Positions 17,479 to 26,076 of a stretch of DNA of 64,000 nucleotides are shown piece after piece; within the stretch, counting starts at the first letter, position 1, and the number at the start of each line of letters is the position of its first letter. This stretch comes from Pseudoalteromonas neustonica (GTDB lineage: Bacteria; Pseudomonadota; Gammaproteobacteria; Enterobacterales; Alteromonadaceae). The stretch spans positions 124,001 to 188,000 of the forward strand of contig NZ_BDDS01000008.1 in assembly GCF_001653135.1 (NCBI RefSeq), read 5' to 3'. A model generated the notes under the pieces. It did not search any database, was not told the origin of the DNA, and saw nothing but the letters and a program-made list of their open reading frames with translations. The position numbers and the translations under genes are program-made.

Positions 17479-18426
17479 TTGAATAATTTACGTAAACGCA
17501 CAGCTCTATTTTTTGAAGGCAACGGTGAATACCGTAAAGTGGGTCATTACATTGATGTATTTCTAATATCATTGATCATGATAAATGTGGTTGCGATTGT
17601 GCTTGAGTCTGTAATCAGTCTAGCGCAGCAATATAAACATGAGTTTTTATTACTAGAACTGATCTCTGTGAGTATTTTTAGCATTGAGTATTTATTAAGA
17701 GTGTGGTCGTGTGTTGAGCGTATCGAATACACGAGTATGAAATGCAGTAATTTAAAGCGCCGTATTAAATATGTATTTTCACCATTGGCATTAATTGATC
17801 TTATAGCGATTCTACCCACCTTATTAATGTTTTTTATTACTTTCGATTTACGCTTCTTGCGGGTATTTAGACTATTACGTGTTTTTAAGCTCACTCGTTA
17901 CTCAAGAGCAATGCAGCTGCTTTTACAATCATTTCGTGATGAAAGCAGCTCACTTATGGCTGCATTTTTTATTATGGCGGTGGTGCTCATTTTAGCTTCA
18001 TGTGGGATTTACTTAATTGAACATGATATTCAACCTGATAAATTTGGCTCTATTCCCGCTGCTATGTGGTGGGCAATGGCTACTCTGACAACCGTTGGCT
18101 ATGGCGATGTGGTGCCCGTTACTCCACTAGGGCGTTTTTTTGGTGGTCTAATCACATTGCTAAGCATGGGCATGGTAGCAATACCTACTGGCTTATTAGC
18201 GTCAAGCTTTTCTGAACAACTACGAAAACGTAGGATCATGTTTAGCGATGCAGTACATGAGCGCCTACATGACGGTCAAATTGATGACGACCAAGCAGAG
18301 TACCTAGAAAATCTACGCTGTAAATTAGGTTTAAGTAAACAAGAAGCAAATAAAGCAATTAAAGTTCAACTTAGCTCTCGCTCAAAACACTTATACTGTC
18401 GCCATTGTGGTGAGCGCCAAGATTAA
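17479..18426 (+). CDS. Voltage-gated-type potassium channel with C-terminal zinc-ribbon-like tail
   Basis: A 315-residue inner-membrane protein of the six-helix Kv family. S1 is around VFLISLIMINVVAIVLESV, S2 around LLELISVSIFSIEYLLRVW, S3 at LIDLIAILPTLLMFF; S4 carries regularly spaced positive residues (DLRFLRVFRLLRVFKLTR); S5 follows. The pore helix and filter read TLTTVGYGDVVP, the potassium selectivity signature. The cytoplasmic tail ends LYCRHCGERQD, a CxxC knuckle that may bind metal or pair with another subunit. The start is TTG 17479 with a weak GGA upstream; the next ATG would remove S1. No regulator is adjacent. Confidence 0.92.
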   Translation: MNNLRKRTALFFEGNGEYRKVGHYIDVFLISLIMINVVAIVLESVISLAQQYKHEFLLLELISVSIFSIEYLLRVWSCVERIEYTSMKCSNLKRRIKYVFSPLALIDLIAILPTLLMFFITFDLRFLRVFRLLRVFKLTRYSRAMQLLLQSFRDESSSLMAAFFIMAVVLILASCGIYLIEHDIQPDKFGSIPAAMWWAMATLTTVGYGDVVPVTPLGRFFGGLITLLSMGMVAIPTGLLASSFSEQLRKRRIMFSDAVHERLHDGQIDDDQAEYLENLRCKLGLSKQEANKAIKVQLSSRSKHLYCRHCGERQD

Positions 18427-18437
18427 AGTACGTTATT

Positions 18438-21400
18438 TTAACCCAGTAGCGCTCGCCAATCATGCTCTAATAACATCGCAACTTCATCGCCAGGGACTGG
18501 CTTGCTAAATAAATAACCTTGGAATAAATTACATCCAAGCTTTCGTAAAAAAGCTAATTGCTCTGGTGTTTCAACCCCTTCAGCAACACATTCTTTTCCT
18601 AAACTTTTAGCCAGTGCAAGCGTTGACTCTATGATTGCTTCGTCATCACTATCCACCCCTATATCATTAACAAAGCTACGATCGATTTTTAGTACATCAA
18701 TTGGAAAACGCTTTAAATAAGTTAATGAGGCATAGCCAGTACCAAAGTCATCCATATATAACTTACAGCCTAACTGCTTAAGCTTAAGCATGCTTTCTTG
18801 TGCATACGATGAATCATGCATTAACACAGATTCAGTGATCTCAAATACAACGGATTGAGGTTGTACACCTGCGGTGATCAAGGCTTGACGAATTTCGCTC
18901 ACCAAGTTTTTATACTCAAAATCCAACGCAGATAAATTAATAGATATATATAGCTGCGGTGAAATTCGTCGCCATTGCTTTAGCTCAATTAAAGCCCGCG
19001 CAAGAGTTTGTAACATAATTTTAGTGATTAACCCTATCCCTTCAGCGGCTAAAGCAAACTCTTGAGTCTTATATTCATCATTCTCAGGCCAACGAAGCAA
19101 TACTTCAAATCCCTCAACCTGCTGGGTATGTGCATTTACAATAGCTTGGTAGTGATTACAAAATTCATGTTCTTGATATGCTTTGGTCAACTGAGACTCT
19201 AAATGTAAGGCTTTTTGAACATGAACATTCATTTCTTGCTTGTAGAATTGGTAACATCCTTCTACGCTTTTTTTAGCGTGGTAAAGAGCGATGTCAGCCG
19301 CTTTAATTAAGCTTTTATCACTGCTGGCATCATCTGGGTAAATAGCAACTCCAATACTAAGGCTAACATTAAGTGCTTGTTCGTTGGCGACAATATTCTC
19401 ACTCACGCACTGCATCAGTTTAGCGCAAACTAACAATACCTCTTCTACTTGATTGATGTCTTCAACTAGCAGCATAAATTCATCACCACTAAAGCGTGCA
19501 ATACTGTCTTGAGGACGTATTGTGGCTTTCAATCGTAAGGCTACTGATTTTATAATTTCATCGGCTACGCCATGCCCTAATGAGTCATTAAAGTACTTAA
19601 AACGTTTAATATTTATATTTAGTAATGCAACTTTGCAATCATGAGATTTAGCCTGTTCAAGCGCATGCTCAACACGATCGTTAAATAATGTGCGATTAGG
19701 CAAACCTGTTAAAGCATCATAATTAGCCAACAAAAACAATTCATTTTCAGCTAATTTCTGCGCATTAATATCTGTCAAAATAATTACATAGCTTTCTAAA
19801 CGCTGATCACTTCCTGCAACAGCGCTTATTTTTATGAGTACTTGGCGTGCTTCACCACTTGCTAAATATACTGTTTCTTCTGCAGAATAATGCTCACCAA
19901 CCAATTGTTTTTTCATGATACGTAAGTAATTCACGCGCACAGTTCGTGCTAGCCCTAAGTTAAGCGAACGACTAGAACGGTACTCTGACGGAAAGTTAAA
20001 TGCATTTTGCAGTGCTTTATTCGTTGCTAAAATTCGTAAGTTTTTATCTAAAATAAACACCCAATCTCGTGTTTGCTCAAATGCAGCACCAAATAGTCGC
20101 GCGTGCTCCTCAAAAACTAATTCGCGTGTCATATTTGTATAAGTGCCCGCAACCTTTATTGGTGTACTGCCTTGCCAAGCAACGACTTTGCCAAAATCTT
20201 TATACCAACGCCAATCGCCATTTTTGTGGCGTAAACGGTAAGTGCAATTAAAATAGCCTTTATCCGTAGAAAGAAATTCTAGCCACTCTAACCGAAATGT
20301 TTGTTTATCCTGCGGATGTATTTTTGCTAAATAATCGTCTAAATTAACAGCGTCCATATCATAATCGAGTTCATTTTTAAGCCGTGGTTGATAGATAATA
20401 GGGCTCGTAGACTGCCAATCCCAAACACCAGAATGACTTCCCTCCAACGCTAGTTTTAAGCGCGCTTCACTCTCTTGGCTTTCTCTATGTGCAGCAAGTA
20501 ATAATTGTTGTATACGATTACGGCGCATATTCCAAGCACCGGCTAAAGCAAACAAAATTATCGCGTAAAAAACCATAAAGTGAGGCGCTCGCCACAGTGG
20601 ATACTTCACAATAATATCTAATACTGCGGGCGTAGTATAATCTCCAGTTAAAGGGTCTTTAGCCCAGATTTTTAGTTGATACTCACCAGGATTAAGTTTT
20701 GGAAAAAGTACACGATTATTATTTCGTGTATATGATTTTTGACCATCAGAAAGCTGATACTCATAAACAATACGCTCTTGGTAATTAAACGCCATGGCTG
20801 AAAAAGCGACTTCAAGACCGATATCATCATGATTTAAAATAACCTGATTAATTGGCTGTTTTAGATCTTCAGATAACTCTCGCGACATTAGATCGATATT
20901 AGTAATATTGACCTTATCAATTAACCCATGCTGTGGATAATTTTCATTCGGGTAGAAGTAAGTAAAGCCTTTTAATGTTCCATAAACAATTTCACCGCTT
21001 TTTAGACGTGTAAATGCACCACTGTTAAATTCAGTTGAAACGAGTCCTTCTGATGTTGTGAACTGCTGAAAATGTTGATTCTGTGGATTCAATCGCCAAA
21101 TACCTTTGTGGCTACTCATCCAAATCATTCCCGCCTCATCCAACACCATGTCATAGAGCAAGGTACCTAATTTATTTTTATCAAGATCTATCGTATAAAG
21201 CAGCTTATAGTTACTGGCATCTAATCCAATAAGGCCGTAATTTGAAAATGAAATCCACAATATATTATTGTTATCAACAATATATGACATCACATTGATA
21301 GCAACATTTTCATGCTGTTTTGGCACTGAGTAAATTTTTGATAACGCAAAGGTTTGCGGGTCAACGTGGTATAAAATACCTGCATTATAAAATAAAGGCG

Positions 21401-22940
21401 CGTCTGGTTTTGTTGGTAATGGTGGTAAAAATCCATAAACTAAGAAAGGTTCAAAACTATTAAAATCACCTTCTAATGGCGTAATAATCTGACTATCTAA
21501 ATTGAAGGTAAACATACCATGATCTGAGTGCACGTAAAAAAGATCACCATTGGGCATTAGTGTTGTTCCGTGAACCCAACCATCAATTAAATGTTGTTTA
21601 CTAGGTTGCGCACTTTTTGCTGGTGTTACTTCATATGTTTTTGGGTCAAAGCTAAATACCCCTCGATTACTGTGTAGCCACAACTTACCTTTATAAGGCA
21701 TAACCTTGTAAATGCTAAACTCTGTTGTAAACAAATCAACCTGATAGTCCTTCAAAAACACCTGCCCTTGCAAGGTTTCTAAATCGACCGCAGTTAAACC
21801 ATTATTTGTTGCTAACCATACTTTATTTTCAAACTCAGCAACTCCCCAAATAGAGGGGTGTGATAAGCCATCTCCTTTCAAAATATTGCTGTTAACATTC
21901 TTAAAATGGTAATGATCTGATGGCAAATAAAATGCACCATCACTTTTTGTTGCCACCCACATAGCACCATTACTATCTTTAACTATATCGATAATACTTG
22001 CGTCAGAAAGTGAGTAATCGCTATCATTTATTCTCTGGCTTTTAAATAACTCACCGCTCGCTAAGTCATACTTAAATAAGCCTTTGTCTGTACCTAGCTC
22101 TACTGATGAATTCTCATTAATAATTTTCCATATATTTAAATCAGCCAGTAGTGTTTTATTTTTAAAAGGGATATCCGGACGTTCAAACATGGTTGGTAAA
22201 TCACTAATATCTACTTCATATAGACCGCGAACAGCCCCAACCAATAAACGGCCACTCTCGCCTAACGCAAAGGACTTAACATAGTTTTGATATACATGAT
22301 CGGGGTCACCGCTTAGGTGCTCTAGTGGGCGGTATTCACCACTTAGAATATGATACACATACGCACCAATACTCGTGGCGATAAAAATATAATCTTGGTA
22401 ATGGAGTAACTCTCGGATGACAGTGCTACGAGTGCGCTCTGGTAGTTCAAAAATCGTTTCTATTTGTCCACTCGCAATATCTAACCTAGCAAAATCCCAC
22501 CCTCGCCCCATCCACAGTGATTTATCATCAACCGCAATCATGCTAAAAATAGATTGACTAAGTATCTCTTGTGCAGTGATGGGTTTTGATAAAAACTGTT
22601 GATAACTGTCGGTACTCGGATCATAGCGAAACAAACCAGCTAGAATGGATGAAATCCAAATATAACCATTTGAATCTTGATAAATACTATCAATGACAGC
22701 TTCATCCAATTCCCCATTAGGACCTGCAATGTGCAGCACTTGATAACCATCATAACGATTGAGCCCACCTTCGGTTGCCAGCCAAAGGTATCCATTGTTA
22801 TCAATCAACATGTTACTGACGTAACTTTGTGATAGCCCTTCACTTGGTGATAATCGTTTTACTTGTGCAACAGCTAAGTGACTAATAGCGATATTGATGG
22901 CTAAGAAAAAAAAAGTCATAACCTTAAACCATTTGCTCAT
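18438..22940 (-). CDS. Periplasmic propeller-sensing PAS-GGDEF-EAL cyclic di-GMP protein
   Basis: A 1500-residue membrane sensor. After a signal peptide (cut near VAQ), about 650 residues consist of two-component-regulator propeller repeats (NNGYLWLATEGGLNRYD, NGYIWISS, MIWMSSHKGIWRLN) forming periplasmic beta-propellers, then a Y_Y_Y domain (about 710-775), a membrane helix (about 787-805), two PAS regions, a GGDEF domain and an EAL domain. The GGDEF motif is SGDEF (about 1149-1153) and the EAL motif is EVL (about 1277-1279), while DDFGTGYASL is intact, so phosphodiesterase activity is likely and cyclase activity is uncertain. The propeller-Y_Y_Y part usually senses poly- or oligosaccharides in hybrid systems; coupling it to c-di-GMP domains is less common. 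Confidence 0.93.
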   Translation of the reverse strand: MSKWFKVMTFFFLAINIAISHLAVAQVKRLSPSEGLSQSYVSNMLIDNNGYLWLATEGGLNRYDGYQVLHIAGPNGELDEAVIDSIYQDSNGYIWISSILAGLFRYDPSTDSYQQFLSKPITAQEILSQSIFSMIAVDDKSLWMGRGWDFARLDIASGQIETIFELPERTRSTVIRELLHYQDYIFIATSIGAYVYHILSGEYRPLEHLSGDPDHVYQNYVKSFALGESGRLLVGAVRGLYEVDISDLPTMFERPDIPFKNKTLLADLNIWKIINENSSVELGTDKGLFKYDLASGELFKSQRINDSDYSLSDASIIDIVKDSNGAMWVATKSDGAFYLPSDHYHFKNVNSNILKGDGLSHPSIWGVAEFENKVWLATNNGLTAVDLETLQGQVFLKDYQVDLFTTEFSIYKVMPYKGKLWLHSNRGVFSFDPKTYEVTPAKSAQPSKQHLIDGWVHGTTLMPNGDLFYVHSDHGMFTFNLDSQIITPLEGDFNSFEPFLVYGFLPPLPTKPDAPLFYNAGILYHVDPQTFALSKIYSVPKQHENVAINVMSYIVDNNNILWISFSNYGLIGLDASNYKLLYTIDLDKNKLGTLLYDMVLDEAGMIWMSSHKGIWRLNPQNQHFQQFTTSEGLVSTEFNSGAFTRLKSGEIVYGTLKGFTYFYPNENYPQHGLIDKVNITNIDLMSRELSEDLKQPINQVILNHDDIGLEVAFSAMAFNYQERIVYEYQLSDGQKSYTRNNNRVLFPKLNPGEYQLKIWAKDPLTGDYTTPAVLDIIVKYPLWRAPHFMVFYAIILFALAGAWNMRRNRIQQLLLAAHRESQESEARLKLALEGSHSGVWDWQSTSPIIYQPRLKNELDYDMDAVNLDDYLAKIHPQDKQTFRLEWLEFLSTDKGYFNCTYRLRHKNGDWRWYKDFGKVVAWQGSTPIKVAGTYTNMTRELVFEEHARLFGAAFEQTRDWVFILDKNLRILATNKALQNAFNFPSEYRSSRSLNLGLARTVRVNYLRIMKKQLVGEHYSAEETVYLASGEARQVLIKISAVAGSDQRLESYVIILTDINAQKLAENELFLLANYDALTGLPNRTLFNDRVEHALEQAKSHDCKVALLNINIKRFKYFNDSLGHGVADEIIKSVALRLKATIRPQDSIARFSGDEFMLLVEDINQVEEVLLVCAKLMQCVSENIVANEQALNVSLSIGVAIYPDDASSDKSLIKAADIALYHAKKSVEGCYQFYKQEMNVHVQKALHLESQLTKAYQEHEFCNHYQAIVNAHTQQVEGFEVLLRWPENDEYKTQEFALAAEGIGLITKIMLQTLARALIELKQWRRISPQLYISINLSALDFEYKNLVSEIRQALITAGVQPQSVVFEITESVLMHDSSYAQESMLKLKQLGCKLYMDDFGTGYASLTYLKRFPIDVLKIDRSFVNDIGVDSDDEAIIESTLALAKSLGKECVAEGVETPEQLAFLRKLGCNLFQGYLFSKPVPGDEVAMLLEHDWRALLG

Positions 22941-22955
22941 TCATAACCCCAAGTT

Positions 22956-23378
22956 TTATTTTAAATAATTACTCGACCTAATGCTCATTGCTACTATTTT
23001 TCGTTGCTGGTAAAAACAAAATAGTGTCGCTAAAGGTTCTGGTAATGTTAACACAAAGTTAAACCCAATTGACCGATAAAAATCAATTAAACTTTGGTAT
23101 GCAAATGTATAAACTTCTTGCTGTTGACTTTTTATGATCTGGCTAAGTAACTGTCTTGCAATCCCTTTACCACGCCAAGGTGGCGCAACTAATAAGGTAG
23201 ATAAAAATAAGTGATCACCGCGATTTTGAATTCTACATGCTGCGATTATGTCAAAGTCAGCATAGGCAACCCACACAGCATCTTGTTTGTTTGCTCGTCC
23301 TCGCGCGCCATTTGAATCATAAAATTTATTTACTAAAGGCGTTTTTACAGGATCTAAACATTCAAACCTAAGTGCCAT
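22956..23378 (-). CDS. GNAT family N-acetyltransferase
   Basis: A 140-residue single-domain acetyltransferase. The acetyl-CoA pyrophosphate loop is visible as PPWRGKGIARQLLSQI (the Q/RxxGxG/A motif), preceded by the strand HLFLSTLLVAP and followed by FYRSIGFNFV. Substrate unknown. It lies 2 nt downstream of the small gene at 23381-23587, so the two are one unit, and ends 15 nt from the large sensor on the same strand. Confidence 0.85.
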   Translation of the reverse strand: MALRFECLDPVKTPLVNKFYDSNGARGRANKQDAVWVAYADFDIIAACRIQNRGDHLFLSTLLVAPPWRGKGIARQLLSQIIKSQQQEVYTFAYQSLIDFYRSIGFNFVLTLPEPLATLFCFYQQRKIVAMSIRSSNYLK

Positions 23379-23380
23379 GG

Positions 23381-23587
23381 TTAACTCAGCATAACTGCTA
23401 AATATTGCTCAAATTGTTGCTTAAGAAATACTTGGTCAGCAACAGGGCGGCTATGTATGGTGTTATATATTTGTTCGCGAGTGCTTTTTCCACGTTTTAT
23501 TTGATACGCCCAAAACGATGCTTCATAGTCTAATTGAATTTGATATTTTTGCTCTCTAGGGAGTAAACATAAGTTAAATGACATCAA
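23381..23587 (-). CDS. Small DUF3283-like protein
   Basis: A 68-residue protein beginning MMSFNLCLLPREQKYQIQLDYEASFWAYQIKRG. The pattern MSFNL.LLP.E.K..I.LD..ASF is what I recall of DUF3283 proteins of Vibrio and Shewanella; no function is known. It is coupled to the GNAT gene downstream (2-nt gap). The second Met (ATGTCA, one codon in) is an equally likely start. Family call is from memory. Confidence 0.65.
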   Translation of the reverse strand: MMSFNLCLLPREQKYQIQLDYEASFWAYQIKRGKSTREQIYNTIHSRPVADQVFLKQQFEQYLAVMLS

Positions 23588-23729
23588 TTACCCGTTATTA
23601 TTACAAACCATATAAGTGAGCTTAGTATATCAAATAATAATTTAAAACGAGCAAAAAGTAGTAGCTAACCTTGCTCTTTGAGGGATTTAAACGTAAATTA
23701 GTGGCGTTTTTTCGTCCTCACCTGGAGAC

Positions 23730-24428
23730 ATGTTGATTAAATATATCTTGCAGATTTTCATATTCATTCTATTACTTTCCCCTTGCCGTAGTATGGCTGA
23801 AACTAAATATATGACTTTCAATCGACCCGCCGATACACAGCAAGCACGCTATGTTATTGAGTTAATGACGATGGCATATAAAGAGCTTGGCTACGAACTG
23901 CATATTATAGACTTCAACCATCAGAGCTCGCTTGCAGCTGCAAATAACGGTACGCTCGATGGTCAACTAGGTCGAGTTGCAAGTATCAATAAAAAATATA
24001 AAAACTTACGATTAGTCAATGTCCCATTATTTGAATTTGATTTGATTTTATTGAAAAATTGTCAACAATGTAACTTTGATCAAATAGCTAATATCGCGAT
24101 TCAATCTGGTTACCCTGCAGCGCAAAACTACCTTGACCAACACCCATATATTGGCGATGTTATACGTGTAAAAAGTGTCACTGCGCAGCTTAACTTACTT
24201 ACCCAAAAGAAAGTTCAAGGGGCTATTTTACTCGATTTCCTATTAGATACTGCCCACCCAAGTTTTGATGCAAATCAGTTCCACAAAGAAGTATTAATCC
24301 CAATTAAAAGCTTTCATTTTTTACATTCACGTCATCAAGCATTAATTCCAAAATTAGAAACCCAATTAAATAAACTAAATAAAAATGGCACAGTGCACTT
24401 GCTAAAAAATAAGTACAACCTTAATTAA
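23730..24428 (+). CDS. Orphan family 3 solute-binding-like periplasmic protein
   Basis: A 232-residue protein with a signal peptide (MLIKYILQIFIFILLLSPCRSMA, cut before ETKYM) and a shape like short family 3 extracellular solute-binding proteins: YVIELMTMAYKELGYELHIIDF, SLAAANNGTLDGQLGRVASI, RLVNVPLFEFDLILL and VHLLKNKYNLN at the C-terminus. Such orphan proteins lacking permease partners are frequent in Alteromonadales, and some are sensor inputs. GGAG lies upstream of the ATG. The stop overlaps the convergent DUF1289 gene by 4 nt. Confidence 0.8.
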   Translation: MLIKYILQIFIFILLLSPCRSMAETKYMTFNRPADTQQARYVIELMTMAYKELGYELHIIDFNHQSSLAAANNGTLDGQLGRVASINKKYKNLRLVNVPLFEFDLILLKNCQQCNFDQIANIAIQSGYPAAQNYLDQHPYIGDVIRVKSVTAQLNLLTQKKVQGAILLDFLLDTAHPSFDANQFHKEVLIPIKSFHFLHSRHQALIPKLETQLNKLNKNGTVHLLKNKYNLN

Positions 24429-24670
24429 AAATCAAAATCAGTTTGCTGATTAGGTATTATCGAATCATTCGTCATTGGCACTTTTTGCTGATAACGTTTA
24501 TATCGCTGCTGGCAGAGGCTTATCACTTTTCTCTTCTGCGCATTCGTGAATGTATTCCATGTAAACCGTTCATCCCGGCTACGATAACACCCTTTGCAAT
24601 AGCCTCGGTTATTCACCTCGCATATACCTTTACAAGGACTTGGAATATCAAATATTTCAATTTGTTGCAT
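24425..24670 (-). CDS. DUF1289 small Cys-rich protein
   Basis: An 81-residue protein with the DUF1289 pattern PSPCKGICEVNNRGYCKGCYRSRDE, in which four cysteines (C..C.......C..C) could bind a metal, followed by the W-N-TF segment and KRKVISLCQQR. The function is unknown; the family is widespread in proteobacteria. Probable start ATG 24670 (MQQIEIFDIPSPC). Confidence 0.9.
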   Translation of the reverse strand: MQQIEIFDIPSPCKGICEVNNRGYCKGCYRSRDERFTWNTFTNAQKRKVISLCQQRYKRYQQKVPMTNDSIIPNQQTDFDF

Positions 24671-24722
24671 GGTTAACAGTTAATAAAAAACACTAAATTA
24701 AGTATAGCCCGTTTTTTAAACG

Positions 24723-24752
24723 AAAAAAAAGCCGTCTACTAAAAACGGCTTT
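24723..24752 (-). terminator. Terminator of the acyltransferase gene
   Basis: On the minus strand an AAAGCCGT/ACGGCTTT stem with a 9-nt loop is followed by eight T residues, 33 nt after the stop of the gene at 24785-25918. Confidence 0.85.
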
Positions 24753-24784
24753 AATCTATCTAAACGACTTGATAGAGACTTAAT

Positions 24785-25918
24785 TTATTTATAACTTTCG
24801 CTACTGTTTAACTCGGCTTTACGTTCAAAAGGCTTTGCGTACATTGCCAACACTAATGACTTTAATTCTTCAGGAACTAACGCCATACGCTGCTCAAACT
24901 CTGCGGCATCTTTTTTATCTATAACGGCTTGTTTACACCCACCAGCAATATTATTTCCTGGGTGTAAAAAGAATGAATCAATGATTTGCTCATCGATTGT
25001 CTTTGCTAGCTGCTCAGGTGAGTCGCAACCATCTTCAACCGGCTGTCCAAATGCTAGATGCACATGCCCTTTGGCCGCACTAAACCCTTCAACGATACTC
25101 GCTATGTCTTCACCTGCTGATTTGGTGTATTTACCATGATGTAGCTTATGATAGAGCTCTTTAGCCTTGGCTATTGCGCACGGCTCATATTGGTAAGAGA
25201 TAGACACAGGTACAATTTTTAATTCACGAATATATTCAGAGAATTCTTTTTTCTGCTTCCGCCCCTGTAATTGCAACATTTTCAGCAATGCAGGGTCTGT
25301 TTGATCAAATCCATCTTTTGCACGCCCTTCTTTTTGTGCAATCCAAATTGAATTACCACCGATTAATGAATCATAAATATAAGCAGAAAGGTGTGACAAA
25401 GCACGAAACATCTCTTTTGGGGCTTTAATAGAACGCTTTACAATAAAACTCTTATTTAAGCGCATTAGCTCTGTAATATAAGGGATTTGCAGTAGGTTAT
25501 CGCCAATAGCAATACGCACTGTTTTCATCTTATAGCTAAATAACCCCCAATTAACTAACGCTGGGTCCAATACAATATCGCGATGATTTGAAATAAATAA
25601 ATAAGCTTGTTTTGGATCTAGTTTATCAAGTCCAGAAAATGTTACCTCTGACGTTGTCCGCTTAACTAACATTGCTAAATATCTAGATACTTCTTGTTGA
25701 ACTTCCTCAACAGTGGATATAGCGCCCCATTTTTTACGTAATTGACGCCTAACAAGCGCACGAGAAACAATCGAGAATGTAGATAAAAATCGCGGCAGAT
25801 TATATTTAGCTAACACATCAACAAACGCATTATCATCAATTAAGCGTGCCACTGATGCGGCCACTTCATCATCATTGTAAGGTCTTATATCGGCGTACTT
25901 ATCCACGAGTTCACTCAT
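24785..25918 (-). CDS. PlsC-like glycerolipid acyltransferase family protein
   Basis: A 377-residue protein with an acyltransferase core. FISNHRDIVLDPALVNWGL is the motif I block; its acidic residue follows His by five positions rather than the canonical four of NHx4D, though an HRD is also present. MRLNKSFIVKRSIKAPKE matches block II and WIAQKEGRAKDGFD block III (the phosphate-binding E-G-R), and IVPVSISYQYEP block IV. It is cytoplasmic or membrane-peripheral and probably acylates a lipid or lyso-phospholipid. Substrate unknown. It is monocistronic, with its own terminator. Confidence 0.85.
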   Translation of the reverse strand: MSELVDKYADIRPYNDDEVAASVARLIDDNAFVDVLAKYNLPRFLSTFSIVSRALVRRQLRKKWGAISTVEEVQQEVSRYLAMLVKRTTSEVTFSGLDKLDPKQAYLFISNHRDIVLDPALVNWGLFSYKMKTVRIAIGDNLLQIPYITELMRLNKSFIVKRSIKAPKEMFRALSHLSAYIYDSLIGGNSIWIAQKEGRAKDGFDQTDPALLKMLQLQGRKQKKEFSEYIRELKIVPVSISYQYEPCAIAKAKELYHKLHHGKYTKSAGEDIASIVEGFSAAKGHVHLAFGQPVEDGCDSPEQLAKTIDEQIIDSFFLHPGNNIAGGCKQAVIDKKDAAEFEQRMALVPEELKSLVLAMYAKPFERKAELNSSESYK

Positions 25919-25936
25919 TTGTGCATCTTTAAAGTT

Positions 25937-25966
25937 AAAAAAACGGCACGCAATAGCGTACCGTTT
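25937..25966 (-). terminator. Terminator of the metal permease operon
   Basis: Minus-strand stem AAACGGTACGC/GCGTGCCGTTT (one G-U pair), 4-nt loop, then seven T residues, about 110 nt after the permease stop. Confidence 0.8.
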
Positions 25967-26076
25967 ATATTCTGTTGACGATTATAACTCAGGCAATTGA
26001 AAATGCGAACTAAGTCATTAACTTAGTCATCTATTGATGTTAAACAAAATCATCAAAACCCTTTAATAACAATTGG

